Positions 18,492 through 25,872 are shown, counted from the first letter of the stretch. The stretch: 45,828 nucleotides of DNA from an uncultured Clostridia bacterium (GCA_944380675.1 CALWIH010000008.1:1-45828), one strand, 5' to 3'. A program made the numbers and translations. Notes: a model not told the origin generated them from the letters alone.

Positions 18492-18779
18492 TTACGGCAT
18501 GGATTCGCCGCGAAGCGCCCGGATGCGCCGCTCGACGGCGCGCTCCTCCTCCGCGAGGGCGGAAAGCCGCCCGAACTGCGCGCCGAAATAGGGCGCGGTC
18601 TCCCTCCGGCGCTCCGACCAGCAGGCGCAGCCGATCCGCGTATAGAGCGAGCGCCTTTCGCGGCGAATGAGGGCAAGGCGTTTCGCCAGACCGGCAAGCT
18701 CGCCCCACTCCCTCGCCTTCCCGGCGGCCATTCTTCTGCACGCGCAGACAAGCTCTCTGACTTTCTCCGACCCGTCCAT
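18492..18779 (-). CDS. Small charged helical protein of unknown function
   Basis: A 95-residue protein I do not recognise. It is rich in Arg, Ala and Glu, predicted mostly helical, with no membrane segment or signal peptide. Cysteines occur at CACRR near residue 12 and GCACW near residue 50. The case for a real gene is good: ATG at 18779 has a strong AGGAGG site five bases upstream, it starts ten bases after the protease stop codon, and no better frame covers the interval. It is probably co-transcribed with the M50 protease and its partner. Confidence 0.65.
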   Translation of the reverse strand: MDGSEKVRELVCACRRMAAGKAREWGELAGLAKRLALIRRERRSLYTRIGCACWSERRRETAPYFGAQFGRLSALAEEERAVERRIRALRGESMP

Positions 18780-18789
18780 AGAAGCCTCC

Positions 18790-19380
18790 TCAAGCTCTCC
18801 CCCGCTTCAACAGCAGACCGCCGAGGTAGCCGACGGCGAGCAGCAGGGAAATGTTGTTCTTTGACCGGAACAGCAGCAGAAACGCGCAGGCGGCGAGCGG
18901 AACGAGCACCAGAAAGGAGAGCAGCGCCACCGCGCGCCCGGCTCTCTGCGGCCCCGCGAACCGGCTGAGCGCCGCATAGAGCAGCTGCCCGCCGTCAAGG
19001 GATTCGATCGGCAGCAGGTTCATCGCGCCGAGCAGAAGATTCGCCAGCGCGAACGGCGTTTCCTCCTGCCCCGCCGCAAGGCAGGTAAGAAACAGGGAGA
19101 GGTTGACGCACGGCCCGGCTGCCGAGACGAGCGCGTCCCCGAGATAGCTCTCCTGCCGTTCGTCCCCGCGGACGAGCTCGACGCCGAACGGCGCGAACCG
19201 GATTTCCTTCACGGGGACGCCGAGGCAAAGCATCGCGGCGAGGTGTCCCGCCTCATGCAGCGCCGCCGCGGCGAGCCCCGAGAGCGCCGCGCCGCGCTCG
19301 TCGCAGAACAGGAGAAAGGCGAGCAGCGCGGTGAACAGGAAGCTGACCGTTACGCGGCGTTCTCCGAGGGAAAAGCTCAT
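18790..19380 (-). CDS. SpoIVFB-like site-2 (M50) membrane metalloprotease
   Basis: A 196-residue intramembrane zinc protease. The HEAGH zinc motif is at residues 42-46 in a hydrophobic helix. The conserved SAAGPCVN is near 86-93 and the third metal ligand motif NLLPIESLDGGQ is at 121-132. About five membrane segments are predicted. This short form without a PDZ or CBS domain resembles SpoIVFB, which cleaves pro-sigma-K in the mother cell. The link to sigma factor processing is inferred from family and from the sporulating host. Its ATG overlaps the stop of the upstream single-pass protein gene (ATGA), so the two products are made in concert. Confidence 0.85.
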   Translation of the reverse strand: MSFSLGERRVTVSFLFTALLAFLLFCDERGAALSGLAAAALHEAGHLAAMLCLGVPVKEIRFAPFGVELVRGDERQESYLGDALVSAAGPCVNLSLFLTCLAAGQEETPFALANLLLGAMNLLPIESLDGGQLLYAALSRFAGPQRAGRAVALLSFLVLVPLAACAFLLLFRSKNNISLLLAVGYLGGLLLKRGRA

Positions 19381-19811
19381 GCAGCCGTCCCGGAGGAGGC
19401 GGAGGCTTCCGGCGCGGACGAATCCGCCGCGGAGGAAACGGAAGTTTCCGGCCCGGAGGAAGCTGCAGTATCCGAACCGGAGGAGGCCGCGCCGTCCGGC
19501 GGAAAGAGCTCCCAGAAGCGCTTCTGCGCGTCCTCGAGGCCGTCTCCGGTGAGGATGCTGTTCTCAAGGTGCTCCCAGTACCAGCCGCGCACCGTCCCGT
19601 ACAGCTCCCCGCCGAAAAAGCGCAGCCCGGCGGCGGCGATCAGGACGGCGAGGCACGCGATGAGCTGGACGGTCAAAAGCGATCGGCCCGGGCGGGGGCC
19701 GCCGGTCTCCGGGCGCTTTTCCCTCTTTTTTCTCCTCCTCGGGACGCGGCGCATTTCGCGGGTTCGTTCGTCCCACTCCGTCTCGGGAGCGTCTTCTCTC
19801 TCATAGGGCAT
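19377..19811 (-). CDS. Single-pass membrane protein paired with the M50 protease
   Basis: A 144-residue protein I do not recognise by family. It has a charged cytoplasmic segment (1-43, acidic then Arg/Lys-rich), one membrane helix about 44-66 (LLTVQLIACLAVLIAAAGL), a short outer region, and a Ser/Ala/Glu low-complexity tail from about 108. GGAGGAG lies six bases before the ATG. It sits where SpoIVFA, a single-pass regulator with an M23-like domain, lies next to spoIVFB in other spore formers, but no M23-like domain is present here. A partner or inhibitor role for the protease is an inference from position and four-base overlap. A small CTCAT/ATGAG inverted repeat lies about 25 bases upstream of the start. 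Confidence 0.75.
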   Translation of the reverse strand: MPYEREDAPETEWDERTREMRRVPRRRKKREKRPETGGPRPGRSLLTVQLIACLAVLIAAAGLRFFGGELYGTVRGWYWEHLENSILTGDGLEDAQKRFWELFPPDGAASSGSDTAASSGPETSVSSAADSSAPEASASSGTAA

Positions 19812-19884
19812 TTTTCTCTCCTCCGTTCCTTTGTTTTCTCATCTATATGAGCGGAGAAGGGAAAAAATCCCGGAAGGCGGCGCG

Positions 19885-19920
19885 AAAAAAGGGACAGGCG
19901 CGGCGTGCCGCGTCTGCCCC
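19885..19920 (-). terminator. Intrinsic terminator after nfnB
   Basis: On the minus strand a stem of about 14 base pairs (GGGGCAGACGCGGC with its partner, two G-U pairs) is followed by TTTTTT. It ends the nfnA-nfnB transcript 21 bases after the nfnB stop. Confidence 0.85.
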
Positions 19921-19941
19921 TGCTGACAGCGTATCGGAAAA

Positions 19942-21333
19942 TCAGGACTTGGACTTGATGTACTCGTCGATGGACTTCGCAGCGCGCTTGCCGCCGCCCA
20001 TCGCGAGGATGACGGTCGCCGCGCCGCTCACGGCGTCGCCCGCCGCGTAAACGCCCGGCAGGCTGGTGGCCATGGTCTCCTCGTCCGCGACGATGCAGCC
20101 GCGGCGGTTGACCTCGAGACCGGCGGTGGTCGTCGGAATCAGCGGGTTCGGGCTGTTGCCGATGGCGATGATGGCGCAGTCGATCGGAAGCTCGAAGTTC
20201 GAGCCCTTCTTCTCGATCGGGCGGCGGCGTCCGGAGGCGTCCGGCTCGCCGAGCTCCATCTCCACGCACTCCATCGAGGTGACGCGGCCGTTCTCGTCGC
20301 CGTGGATGGCGACCGGGTTTGTCAGGAGGCGGAACTCGATGCCCTCCTCCTTCGCGTGGTGGATCTCCTCCGCACGGGCGGGCATCTCCGCCTCGCTGCG
20401 GCGGTAGACGATGTACACGTTCTCCGCGCCGAGACGCTTCGCCGTGCGGGCGGCGTCCATCGCGACGTTGCCGCCGCCGACGATCGCGGCGTTCTTCGGG
20501 CGGATGATCGGGGTGTCGTATTCGGGGCGGTACGCCTTCATCAGATTGACGCGGGTCAAAAACTCGTTCGCGGAATATGCGCCGACAAGGCCCTCGCCGG
20601 GAATGTGCATGAAGTTCGGCAGACCGGCACCGCTGCCGACGAAGATGGCCTCAAAGCCGTCGGCAAAGAGCTCCTCGAGCGTCAGAACCTTGCCGATGAC
20701 CATGTCGGTCAGGATGGTCACGCCCTTCGCGCGCAGGCCGTCGATCTCCTTCTGGACGATCTCCTTCGGGAGACGGAACTGCGGGATGCCGTACATCAGC
20801 ACGCCGCCCGCCGTGTGCAGCGCCTCAAACACCGTGACCTCGTAGCCCATGTTCGCCAGATCGCCGGCGCACGTCAGGCTCGCGGGGCCCGCGCCGATGA
20901 CCGCGACCTTGTGGCCGTTCGTCTCGGACTTCTTCGGCGCTTCCTTGCTGTTGGCCATGTGCCAGTCGGCGACGAAGCGCTCGAGCCGGCCGATGCCGAC
21001 GGGCTCGCCCTTGATGCCGCGCACGCACTTGCTCTCGCACTGCGTCTCCTGCGGGCAGACGCGTCCGCAGACGGCGGGCAGCGAGGTGGCGCGCGTCAGC
21101 ACCTGATACGCCTCCTCAAACTCGCGCTTCGCCACATGGGCGATAAATTCCGGGATCGGAACCATGACGGGGCAGCCGCCCACGCAGGGCTTGTTCTTGC
21201 AGTTGAGGCAGCGCTGCGCCTCGCCCACGGCCATCTCCTCGGTGTAGCCGAGGGCGACCTCCTCAAAATTATGGTTGCGGACGTCGGGCTTCTGCTCCGG
21301 CATCGGCGTCTTTGTCATCGTCATATTCGGCAT
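19942..21333 (-). CDS. nfnB: NfnB: NADPH-binding subunit of ferredoxin:NADP transhydrogenase
   Basis: A 463-residue flavoprotein of the glutamate synthase small-subunit family. With NfnA it forms the cytoplasmic electron-bifurcating enzyme that couples NADH and reduced ferredoxin to NADPH formation. N-terminal cysteines for two [4Fe-4S] clusters are visible (CLNCKNKPCVGGCP and CGRVCPQETQCESKC). A first dinucleotide fold VAVIGAGPASLTCAG binds FAD and a second AAIVGGGNVAMDAAR binds NADP(H). An alternative reading is glutamate synthase beta subunit (gltD-like), but no large subunit is nearby. The adjacent SudB-like gene, 16 bases upstream, makes Nfn the better call. Confidence 0.9.
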   Translation of the reverse strand: MPNMTMTKTPMPEQKPDVRNHNFEEVALGYTEEMAVGEAQRCLNCKNKPCVGGCPVMVPIPEFIAHVAKREFEEAYQVLTRATSLPAVCGRVCPQETQCESKCVRGIKGEPVGIGRLERFVADWHMANSKEAPKKSETNGHKVAVIGAGPASLTCAGDLANMGYEVTVFEALHTAGGVLMYGIPQFRLPKEIVQKEIDGLRAKGVTILTDMVIGKVLTLEELFADGFEAIFVGSGAGLPNFMHIPGEGLVGAYSANEFLTRVNLMKAYRPEYDTPIIRPKNAAIVGGGNVAMDAARTAKRLGAENVYIVYRRSEAEMPARAEEIHHAKEEGIEFRLLTNPVAIHGDENGRVTSMECVEMELGEPDASGRRRPIEKKGSNFELPIDCAIIAIGNSPNPLIPTTTAGLEVNRRGCIVADEETMATSLPGVYAAGDAVSGAATVILAMGGGKRAAKSIDEYIKSKS

Positions 21334-21349
21334 TGCTTTTCCCCTCCGC

Positions 21350-22195
21350 TTACTGCTCCGCCTGCTTCATCAGCCGGCAATTAAACTCCCGCGCGGACTC
21401 GCGCTCCATCTCGGCGTACGTCTTCGAGCGCTTCATGACCTCGTCGAAATCGACCAGGTGGCCGTCGAAGTCGGGGCCGTCGACACAGGCGAACTTCGTC
21501 TCGCCGCCGACCGTCACGCGGCAGCCGCCGCACATACCGGTTCCGTCAATCATGATGCTGTTCATGCTGATGATCGTCTTGATGCCGTACTCCTTCGTGA
21601 GATTGCAGACGGCCTTCATCATCGGCAGCGGGCCAATCGCGACGACGAGGTCGTACTTCGCGCCGGCCTCGATGTTCTGGCGCAGAGCGTCGGTCACGAA
21701 GCCCTTGTGGCCGTTGGAGCCGTCGTCCGTCATCAGGTAGAGGTTGTCGCTCGCGGCCTTCATCTCGTCCTCGAGGATGATGATGTCCTGGCTGCGGAAG
21801 CCGGCGATCATGTCGACCTTCGCGCCGAGCGCGTGGAGGGCCTTCGCCTGCGGGTACGCGATGGCGCAGCCCGCGCCGCCGCCGATGACGGCAGCGTACT
21901 GATAGCCCTCAAGCTCGGAGGCCTTTCCGAGAGGCCCGATGAAGTCGAGAATGGCGTCGCCCTCCTCGAGCGTGTCGAGCAGGAGCGTCGTCTTGCCGAC
22001 CTTCTGGAAAATGATATCGACAGTGCCCCCCTCGCGGTCATAGTCCGCGATGGTCAGCGGAATCCGCTCGCCGTACTCGTTGACGCGCAGAATAATAAAC
22101 TGACCGGCCTGCGCCTTGCGCGCGACAAAGGGCGCGGCGACGCGCATCTGCGTCATGCTGTCGTTCAAACGCTTTTTCTGTACGATTTGAAACAT
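21350..22195 (-). CDS. nfnA: NfnA: NADH-binding/FeS subunit of ferredoxin:NADP transhydrogenase
   Basis: A 281-residue protein of the ferredoxin-NADP reductase/dihydroorotate dehydrogenase electron transfer subunit family. It has an FAD-binding barrel (RIPLTIADYD near 44-53), an NAD-binding fold with AVIGGGAGCAIAYPQAKAL, and a C-terminal [2Fe-2S] region MCGGCRVTVGGETKFAC. It pairs with NfnB (16 bases downstream). In anaerobic fermenters the complex supplies NADPH for biosynthesis by bifurcating electrons between NAD and ferredoxin. The gene has a consensus promoter upstream and heads the two-gene unit. Confidence 0.9.
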   Translation of the reverse strand: MFQIVQKKRLNDSMTQMRVAAPFVARKAQAGQFIILRVNEYGERIPLTIADYDREGGTVDIIFQKVGKTTLLLDTLEEGDAILDFIGPLGKASELEGYQYAAVIGGGAGCAIAYPQAKALHALGAKVDMIAGFRSQDIIILEDEMKAASDNLYLMTDDGSNGHKGFVTDALRQNIEAGAKYDLVVAIGPLPMMKAVCNLTKEYGIKTIISMNSIMIDGTGMCGGCRVTVGGETKFACVDGPDFDGHLVDFDEVMKRSKTYAEMERESAREFNCRLMKQAEQ

Positions 22196-22248
22196 TTGTT
22201 GATTCCCCCGTTATCCCGATCAAATATAGACAGTTTACCATCCTGTTT

Positions 22249-22277
22249 ATTATACGGTGAAACGTCTCGTTTTGCAA
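22249..22277 (-). promoter_or_regulatory. Sigma-A-type promoter for nfnA-nfnB
   Basis: On the minus strand TTGCAA (22272-22277) is followed 17 bases later by TATAAT (22249-22254). The start point would be near 22242, giving a leader of about 45 bases. It sits in the divergent gap before the plus-strand sporulation island. Confidence 0.75.
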
Positions 22278-22351
22278 GATATATCTTTGAAAATACGAAA
22301 ATTACGGAGGAAACGACGACAGAGCCGCCTGAAAAGGGCGATTTTTCGAAG

Positions 22352-22389
22352 AATCCTCTATATTTTGAAGGATTTTTCCGCGCATCCTT
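22352..22389. repeat. Two mutually exclusive short hairpins in the divergent gap
   Basis: AATCCT (22352-22357) can pair with AGGATT (22369-22374), and AAGGAT (22368-22373) can instead pair with ATCCTT (22384-22389). The first, read on plus, is followed by TTTTTCC. The rest of the 22,196-22,464 gap holds the nfn promoter and AT-rich sequence with no other gene. Function is unclear. Confidence 0.35.
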
Positions 22390-22464
22390 CATATTATCGT
22401 TCCCTGTCACCAAAATGGGCGGCGCATAATAGTATGGGGCAGAAAAGGAAAAGGCGGTGTTGAG

Positions 22465-22611
22465 ATGAGAGGAAGGCGGTGCTGCAAGGCCCCCTGCGTC
22501 ATTGCGTTCGGGATTGGCCTGATGATTTCCTGCTTCTGCCCCAGCGGGCTGTTGTTCTTCCTCATATCGGCCATCCTCGTCTGGCTCGGCTTCTGTCTTC
22601 TCCGCCGCTGA
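22465..22611 (+). CDS. 48-residue cysteine-rich hydrophobic microprotein
   Basis: A 48-residue predicted membrane microprotein that I cannot name. It has a basic N-terminus with C6, C7 and C11, a hydrophobic stretch about 12-24, C23 and C25 at a turn before P26, a second hydrophobic stretch about 28-46 containing C44, and a basic end (RR). A helical hairpin in the membrane is the simplest reading. The ATG has AGGCGG eight bases upstream. It lies 38 bases before spoVM with no terminator between, so it is probably co-expressed with that sporulation gene. This suggests, but does not show, a forespore or mother-cell membrane role. Confidence 0.6.
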   Translation: MRGRRCCKAPCVIAFGIGLMISCFCPSGLLFFLISAILVWLGFCLLRR

Positions 22612-22649
22612 CGCCTTTTCATACCGCGAGCGAAAGGCAGGTACTTACT

Positions 22650-22733
22650 ATGAAAGTAGTCGTGGTGCGCAGCTCCAAATTCGTCGGGTTCTTCCTCCGC
22701 AAAATGTTTCATATCAGGAGAACGGAGCTCTGA
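22650..22733 (+). CDS. spoVM: Stage V sporulation protein SpoVM
   Basis: A 27-residue amphipathic peptide that aligns without gaps with B. subtilis SpoVM (26 residues). Met1, Lys2, Lys10, Phe11, Gly13, Arg17, Met19 and Arg24 are identical, and position 7 is basic in both. SpoVM inserts shallowly in the curved outer forespore membrane and recruits SpoIVA. Position 9, a proline in B. subtilis, is serine here. An AGG-rich site (AAAGGCAGG) lies eight bases before the ATG. A strong terminator follows. The spoIVA and sipL-like genes next door support the call. In B. subtilis spoVM also lies beside thiN, which is just beyond spoIVA here. Confidence 0.85.
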   Translation: MKVVVVRSSKFVGFFLRKMFHIRRTEL

Positions 22734-22739
22734 CCCCCT

Positions 22740-22776
22740 CCCCGCCGTCCATTTTTTTCGGGCGGCGGGGCTTTTC
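22740..22776 (+). terminator. Intrinsic terminator after spoVM
   Basis: CCCCGCCG plus TCC pairs with GGG plus CGGCGGGG around a T-rich nine-base loop, and CTTTTC follows. It separates the microprotein-spoVM unit from the sipL-spoIVA unit. Confidence 0.75.
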
Positions 22777-22777
22777 T

Positions 22778-22806
22778 GCATATCGGCGGAATAGGGCGAA
22801 TACCTT
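22778..22806 (+). promoter_or_regulatory. Sigma-E-like promoter candidate for sipL-spoIVA
   Basis: GCATATC (22778-22784) is followed about 15 bases later by AATACCTT (22799-22806), which matches the sigma-E -10 consensus CATACAAT at five of eight positions. No sigma-A-type pair is evident. The start point would fall about 25-30 bases before the sipL ATG. Mother-cell sigma-E control is known for spoIVA in other spore formers; here it is inferred. Confidence 0.4.
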
Positions 22807-22839
22807 TAGCGTAGAAACCAAAAAGGGAGGAAGCCACAT

Positions 22840-24378
22840 ATGGACTATACGGCGGAACGAAATGCCCTGAGCGCCATCGAGCTGCTCTACGACGGACGGC
22901 AGGAGCAGTCTGTCGATCTCGACGTCACCCTGCCCGACTACTGCCCCGATATACAGAAGATTCTCAAGTGCCAGGTGTACCCGCGGATTCTCGACCGCTC
23001 CCTCTCCGGCGATCGGCTGGAGATCGGCGGGACGTACACGGTCAAGATCCTCTATGCCGACGCGGAGACGGGCTGCGTCCGCTGCTGCGAGAGCAGCGCG
23101 CCGTTCTCCTGCGCGATTCCGATGAAGAAAACGGTCGAGAGCGGGAAAATCAAGGCGTTCGCCTGGGTGGAGTACATCAACTGCCGCGCGGCGAGCTCGC
23201 GGCGGCTGGACGTGCACGGCTCGTTCTCCGTCTGCGCGAAGGTATACGGGCGGGCGGACTGCGAGGCCGTCTGCTCCCTCAACGGCGGCGACGTCGAGCA
23301 GCGCACCGGGGAGCTTCCCTACAGCCGGCTCTCGGCCTTCTGCGTGCAGCCGTTCTCCGTCGAGGAGGTGCTTGAGCTGCCCGGCAGCAAGCCCGAGGCG
23401 GAAACGATGATTCACGCGCTCTCGTGCGTCACGCTGCAGGACTATAAGGTGATTCAGAACAAGCTCATGGTCAAGGGAGACGTCACGCTCCATCTGCTCT
23501 ACGCCACCGCGGCGGAGGGCGCGCCGCTCGAGACGATGGAATACGCCATTCCCTTCTCGCAGATGATTGACTGCGAGGGCATCGCGGAGGAGTATCAGAG
23601 CGACGTGCGCCTCTCTGTCGTCGGGACGGACGTGCAGATCAAGAACGACTACTCGGGCGGCAAGGTGTTCTTCGACGCGCAGATCCGTCTCGCGGCGGAC
23701 GTCTCCGCGTATGAAAACCGGCAGACGACCGTCGTCACCGACGCGTACTCGAAGAAATACGAGATGGCGCTCGAGTTTCAGCAGCGGAGCGTCGAGGAGC
23801 TCACGGAGATCTTCCGCGACAGCATGGTGACGAAATTCTCCTATCCGATGGAGCAGGAGGCGGCGAAGATTCTCGACGTGTGGAGCGAGCTGTGCTCCGT
23901 CTCTCCCGCGCGGGAGGCGGACGGCCTCGCGCTCGACGGGAAGCTCAGCGTCTGTATGCTCGCGCTCTCCGCGGACGGAAAGCCCTTCTATCTCGAGCGC
24001 GTGTCGGACTTCCGCTACCAGCGCCCCTGCTCGGGGGACGGCGAGCTGCGCTGCGACCCGGACGCCTCCGTCACGGGCCTGAGCTACCGCATCGCCGGGA
24101 ACGAGCTCGAGGTGAAGGCGGAAATCAGCGTGTGCGGCTCCGTGTTCGCGCGGCGTGTCTGCCGGATGGTGGAAGCGGCCTCGGCGGACGAGTCGAAGCC
24201 GCGGGACAGCGATCCCTCCGCCGCCCTCGTCCTGTACTACGCGCAGGCCGGGGAAGCTCTCTGGGACATCGCGCGCCGCTACTGCACCTCGCCGGAGGCC
24301 ATCCAGCGGGAAAACCATCTGGACTGCGAAAAAATGGAAGCAAAGGGAATGCTTCTGATTCCCGTGCAGTCGAATTGA
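22840..24378 (+). CDS. sipL: SipL-like spore coat morphogenetic protein (DUF3794 + LysM)
   Basis: A 512-residue protein with DUF3794 (SPOCS) domains and a C-terminal LysM domain (about 458-508, LYYAQAGEALWDIARRY). DUF3794 signatures include DVTLPDYCPDIQKILKC near 28-44. This architecture matches C. difficile SipL, which uses its LysM domain to bind SpoIVA and anchor the coat to the forespore. The gene ends seven bases before the spoIVA ribosome site, so the partners are co-transcribed. GGGAGG lies nine bases before the ATG. Orthology to SipL rather than to another DUF3794/LysM coat protein is likely given the spoIVA neighbour, but is not proven. Confidence 0.85.
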   Translation: MDYTAERNALSAIELLYDGRQEQSVDLDVTLPDYCPDIQKILKCQVYPRILDRSLSGDRLEIGGTYTVKILYADAETGCVRCCESSAPFSCAIPMKKTVESGKIKAFAWVEYINCRAASSRRLDVHGSFSVCAKVYGRADCEAVCSLNGGDVEQRTGELPYSRLSAFCVQPFSVEEVLELPGSKPEAETMIHALSCVTLQDYKVIQNKLMVKGDVTLHLLYATAAEGAPLETMEYAIPFSQMIDCEGIAEEYQSDVRLSVVGTDVQIKNDYSGGKVFFDAQIRLAADVSAYENRQTTVVTDAYSKKYEMALEFQQRSVEELTEIFRDSMVTKFSYPMEQEAAKILDVWSELCSVSPAREADGLALDGKLSVCMLALSADGKPFYLERVSDFRYQRPCSGDGELRCDPDASVTGLSYRIAGNELEVKAEISVCGSVFARRVCRMVEAASADESKPRDSDPSAALVLYYAQAGEALWDIARRYCTSPEAIQRENHLDCEKMEAKGMLLIPVQSN

Positions 24379-24391
24379 GGGGGGAATGAAA

Positions 24392-25870
24392 ATGGAAGAT
24401 CGCAGCATCTACCGCGACATCGCGGAACGCACCAACGGGGACGTGTACATCGGCGTCGTCGGCCCCGTGCGCACCGGCAAATCAACCTTCATCAAAAAGT
24501 TCATGGACACCATCGTGCTGCCGAACATGGAGGAGGAGCACCGCAAGGGGCGCGCGGTCGACGAGATGCCGCAGTCCGCCGCCGGGCGGACGATCATGAC
24601 CACCGAGCCGAAGTTCATCCCGGAGCAGTCCGTCAGCGTGAAAATCGACGACTGCGCGGCGTTCTCCGTCCGGCTGATCGACTGCGTCGGCTACATCGTG
24701 CCGAGCGCGCTCGGGTACATCGAGAACGACCAGCCGCGCATGGTGCTCACGCCGTGGTATGAGGAGCCAATCCCGTTCAACATGGCGGCGGAGATCGGGA
24801 CGAAGAAGGTCATCACGGAGCACTCGACGATCGGCCTCGTCGTCACGACGGACGGCTCCATCAGCGACATCCCCCGCGAGGAGTACGAGGAGGCGGAGGA
24901 GCGCGTCATCAACGAGCTCAAGGAGATCAACAAGCCGTTCATCGTCATCTACAACTGCGTGGAGCCGGCGTCGGAGGCGGCCCGAACCGAGGCGGCATCG
25001 CTCTCCGAGCGGTACGGCGTGCCCGCCCTCCCCATCAACTGCCTCGACGCCGGGGAGGCGGAGATCCGCTCGATTCTCGCACAGATTCTTTACGAGTTCC
25101 CGCTGCAGGAGATCCGCATCGAGATGCCGCGCTGGATCACCGGCCTCGAAGCCGACCACTGGCTGCGCACGTCCGTGTACGGGGCGATTCAGCAGGCGGC
25201 GGGCAGGATCCAGCGCATCCGGGAGCTGAACGACGCCCTCGCGCAGATTGGGCGCTGCGAGCACATCACGAGCGCGCAGACCGTCTCCATCGACCTCGGC
25301 TGCGGCAGGACGCGGCTTGCCGTCTCCCTGCAGCCCAACCTGTTCTACCGCGTCCTCGGCGAGCGGACGGGGCTGAACATCAGCGACGAGGGCGAGCTGC
25401 TCAGCTGCATGATGGGCTTCTCCCGCATGAAGAAGCAGTACGACAAAATCAAGGACGCCTACGAGGAGGTGCAGAGCACCGGGTACGGCATCGTCATGCC
25501 CGGCCTCGAGGAGCTGAGTCTCGAGGAGCCGGAGATCATCCGGCAGGGCGGGAAGTACGGCATCCGCCTCAAGGCGAGCGCGCCCTCCGTCCACATGATG
25601 AAGACGCAGATCACCACCGAGGTGACGCCGATCGTCGGCTCGGAGCAGCAGTCGCAGGAGCTTGTCGAGTACCTGCTGCGCGAGTTCGAGGAGAATCCGG
25701 CGAAGATCTGGGAGTCAAACATCTTCGGAAAGAGTTTGCACGAGCTCGTCAGCGAAGGACTCCACAACAAGCTCTACCGGATGCCGTCCGACGCGCGGGA
25801 TAAGCTGCGCGAAACCATCGAGCGCATCATCAACGAGGGCTGCAGCGGCCTGATTTGCATTATTCTGTAA
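24392..25870 (+). CDS. spoIVA: Stage IV sporulation protein A, coat-basement ATPase
   Basis: A 492-residue SpoIVA, the same length as the B. subtilis protein and closely similar throughout. It binds and hydrolyses ATP to polymerise as the basement layer of the spore coat on the mother-cell side of the forespore. Walker A GPVRTGKST is at 24-32. The TMTTEPKFIPEQ-type switch region, LIDCVGY and the C-terminal ERIINEGCSGLICIIL (SpoVM-contacting end in the family) are present. I prefer the ATG at 24392, which is seven bases after GAGGGGGG, over an ATG two codons earlier that lies too close. A strong hairpin terminator follows. Confidence 0.97.
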   Translation: MEDRSIYRDIAERTNGDVYIGVVGPVRTGKSTFIKKFMDTIVLPNMEEEHRKGRAVDEMPQSAAGRTIMTTEPKFIPEQSVSVKIDDCAAFSVRLIDCVGYIVPSALGYIENDQPRMVLTPWYEEPIPFNMAAEIGTKKVITEHSTIGLVVTTDGSISDIPREEYEEAEERVINELKEINKPFIVIYNCVEPASEAARTEAASLSERYGVPALPINCLDAGEAEIRSILAQILYEFPLQEIRIEMPRWITGLEADHWLRTSVYGAIQQAAGRIQRIRELNDALAQIGRCEHITSAQTVSIDLGCGRTRLAVSLQPNLFYRVLGERTGLNISDEGELLSCMMGFSRMKKQYDKIKDAYEEVQSTGYGIVMPGLEELSLEEPEIIRQGGKYGIRLKASAPSVHMMKTQITTEVTPIVGSEQQSQELVEYLLREFEENPAKIWESNIFGKSLHELVSEGLHNKLYRMPSDARDKLRETIERIINEGCSGLICIIL

Positions 25871-25872
25871 AG

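Noticed and set aside
19942-21333. Glutamate synthase small subunit (gltD) as the primary call
   Set aside because: No large subunit is nearby and an adjacent SudB/NfnA-type gene makes the Nfn transhydrogenase the better fit.
22479-22733. A longer 84-residue version of the spoVM frame
   Set aside because: The upstream part overlaps the microprotein in another frame and does not resemble any protein, while the internal ATG gives an exact SpoVM-length peptide with its own ribosome site.
22714-24408. A 564-codon minus-strand open frame opposite the sipL-like gene
   Set aside because: Antisense shadow; the plus strand encodes DUF3794 and LysM signatures with a good ribosome site.
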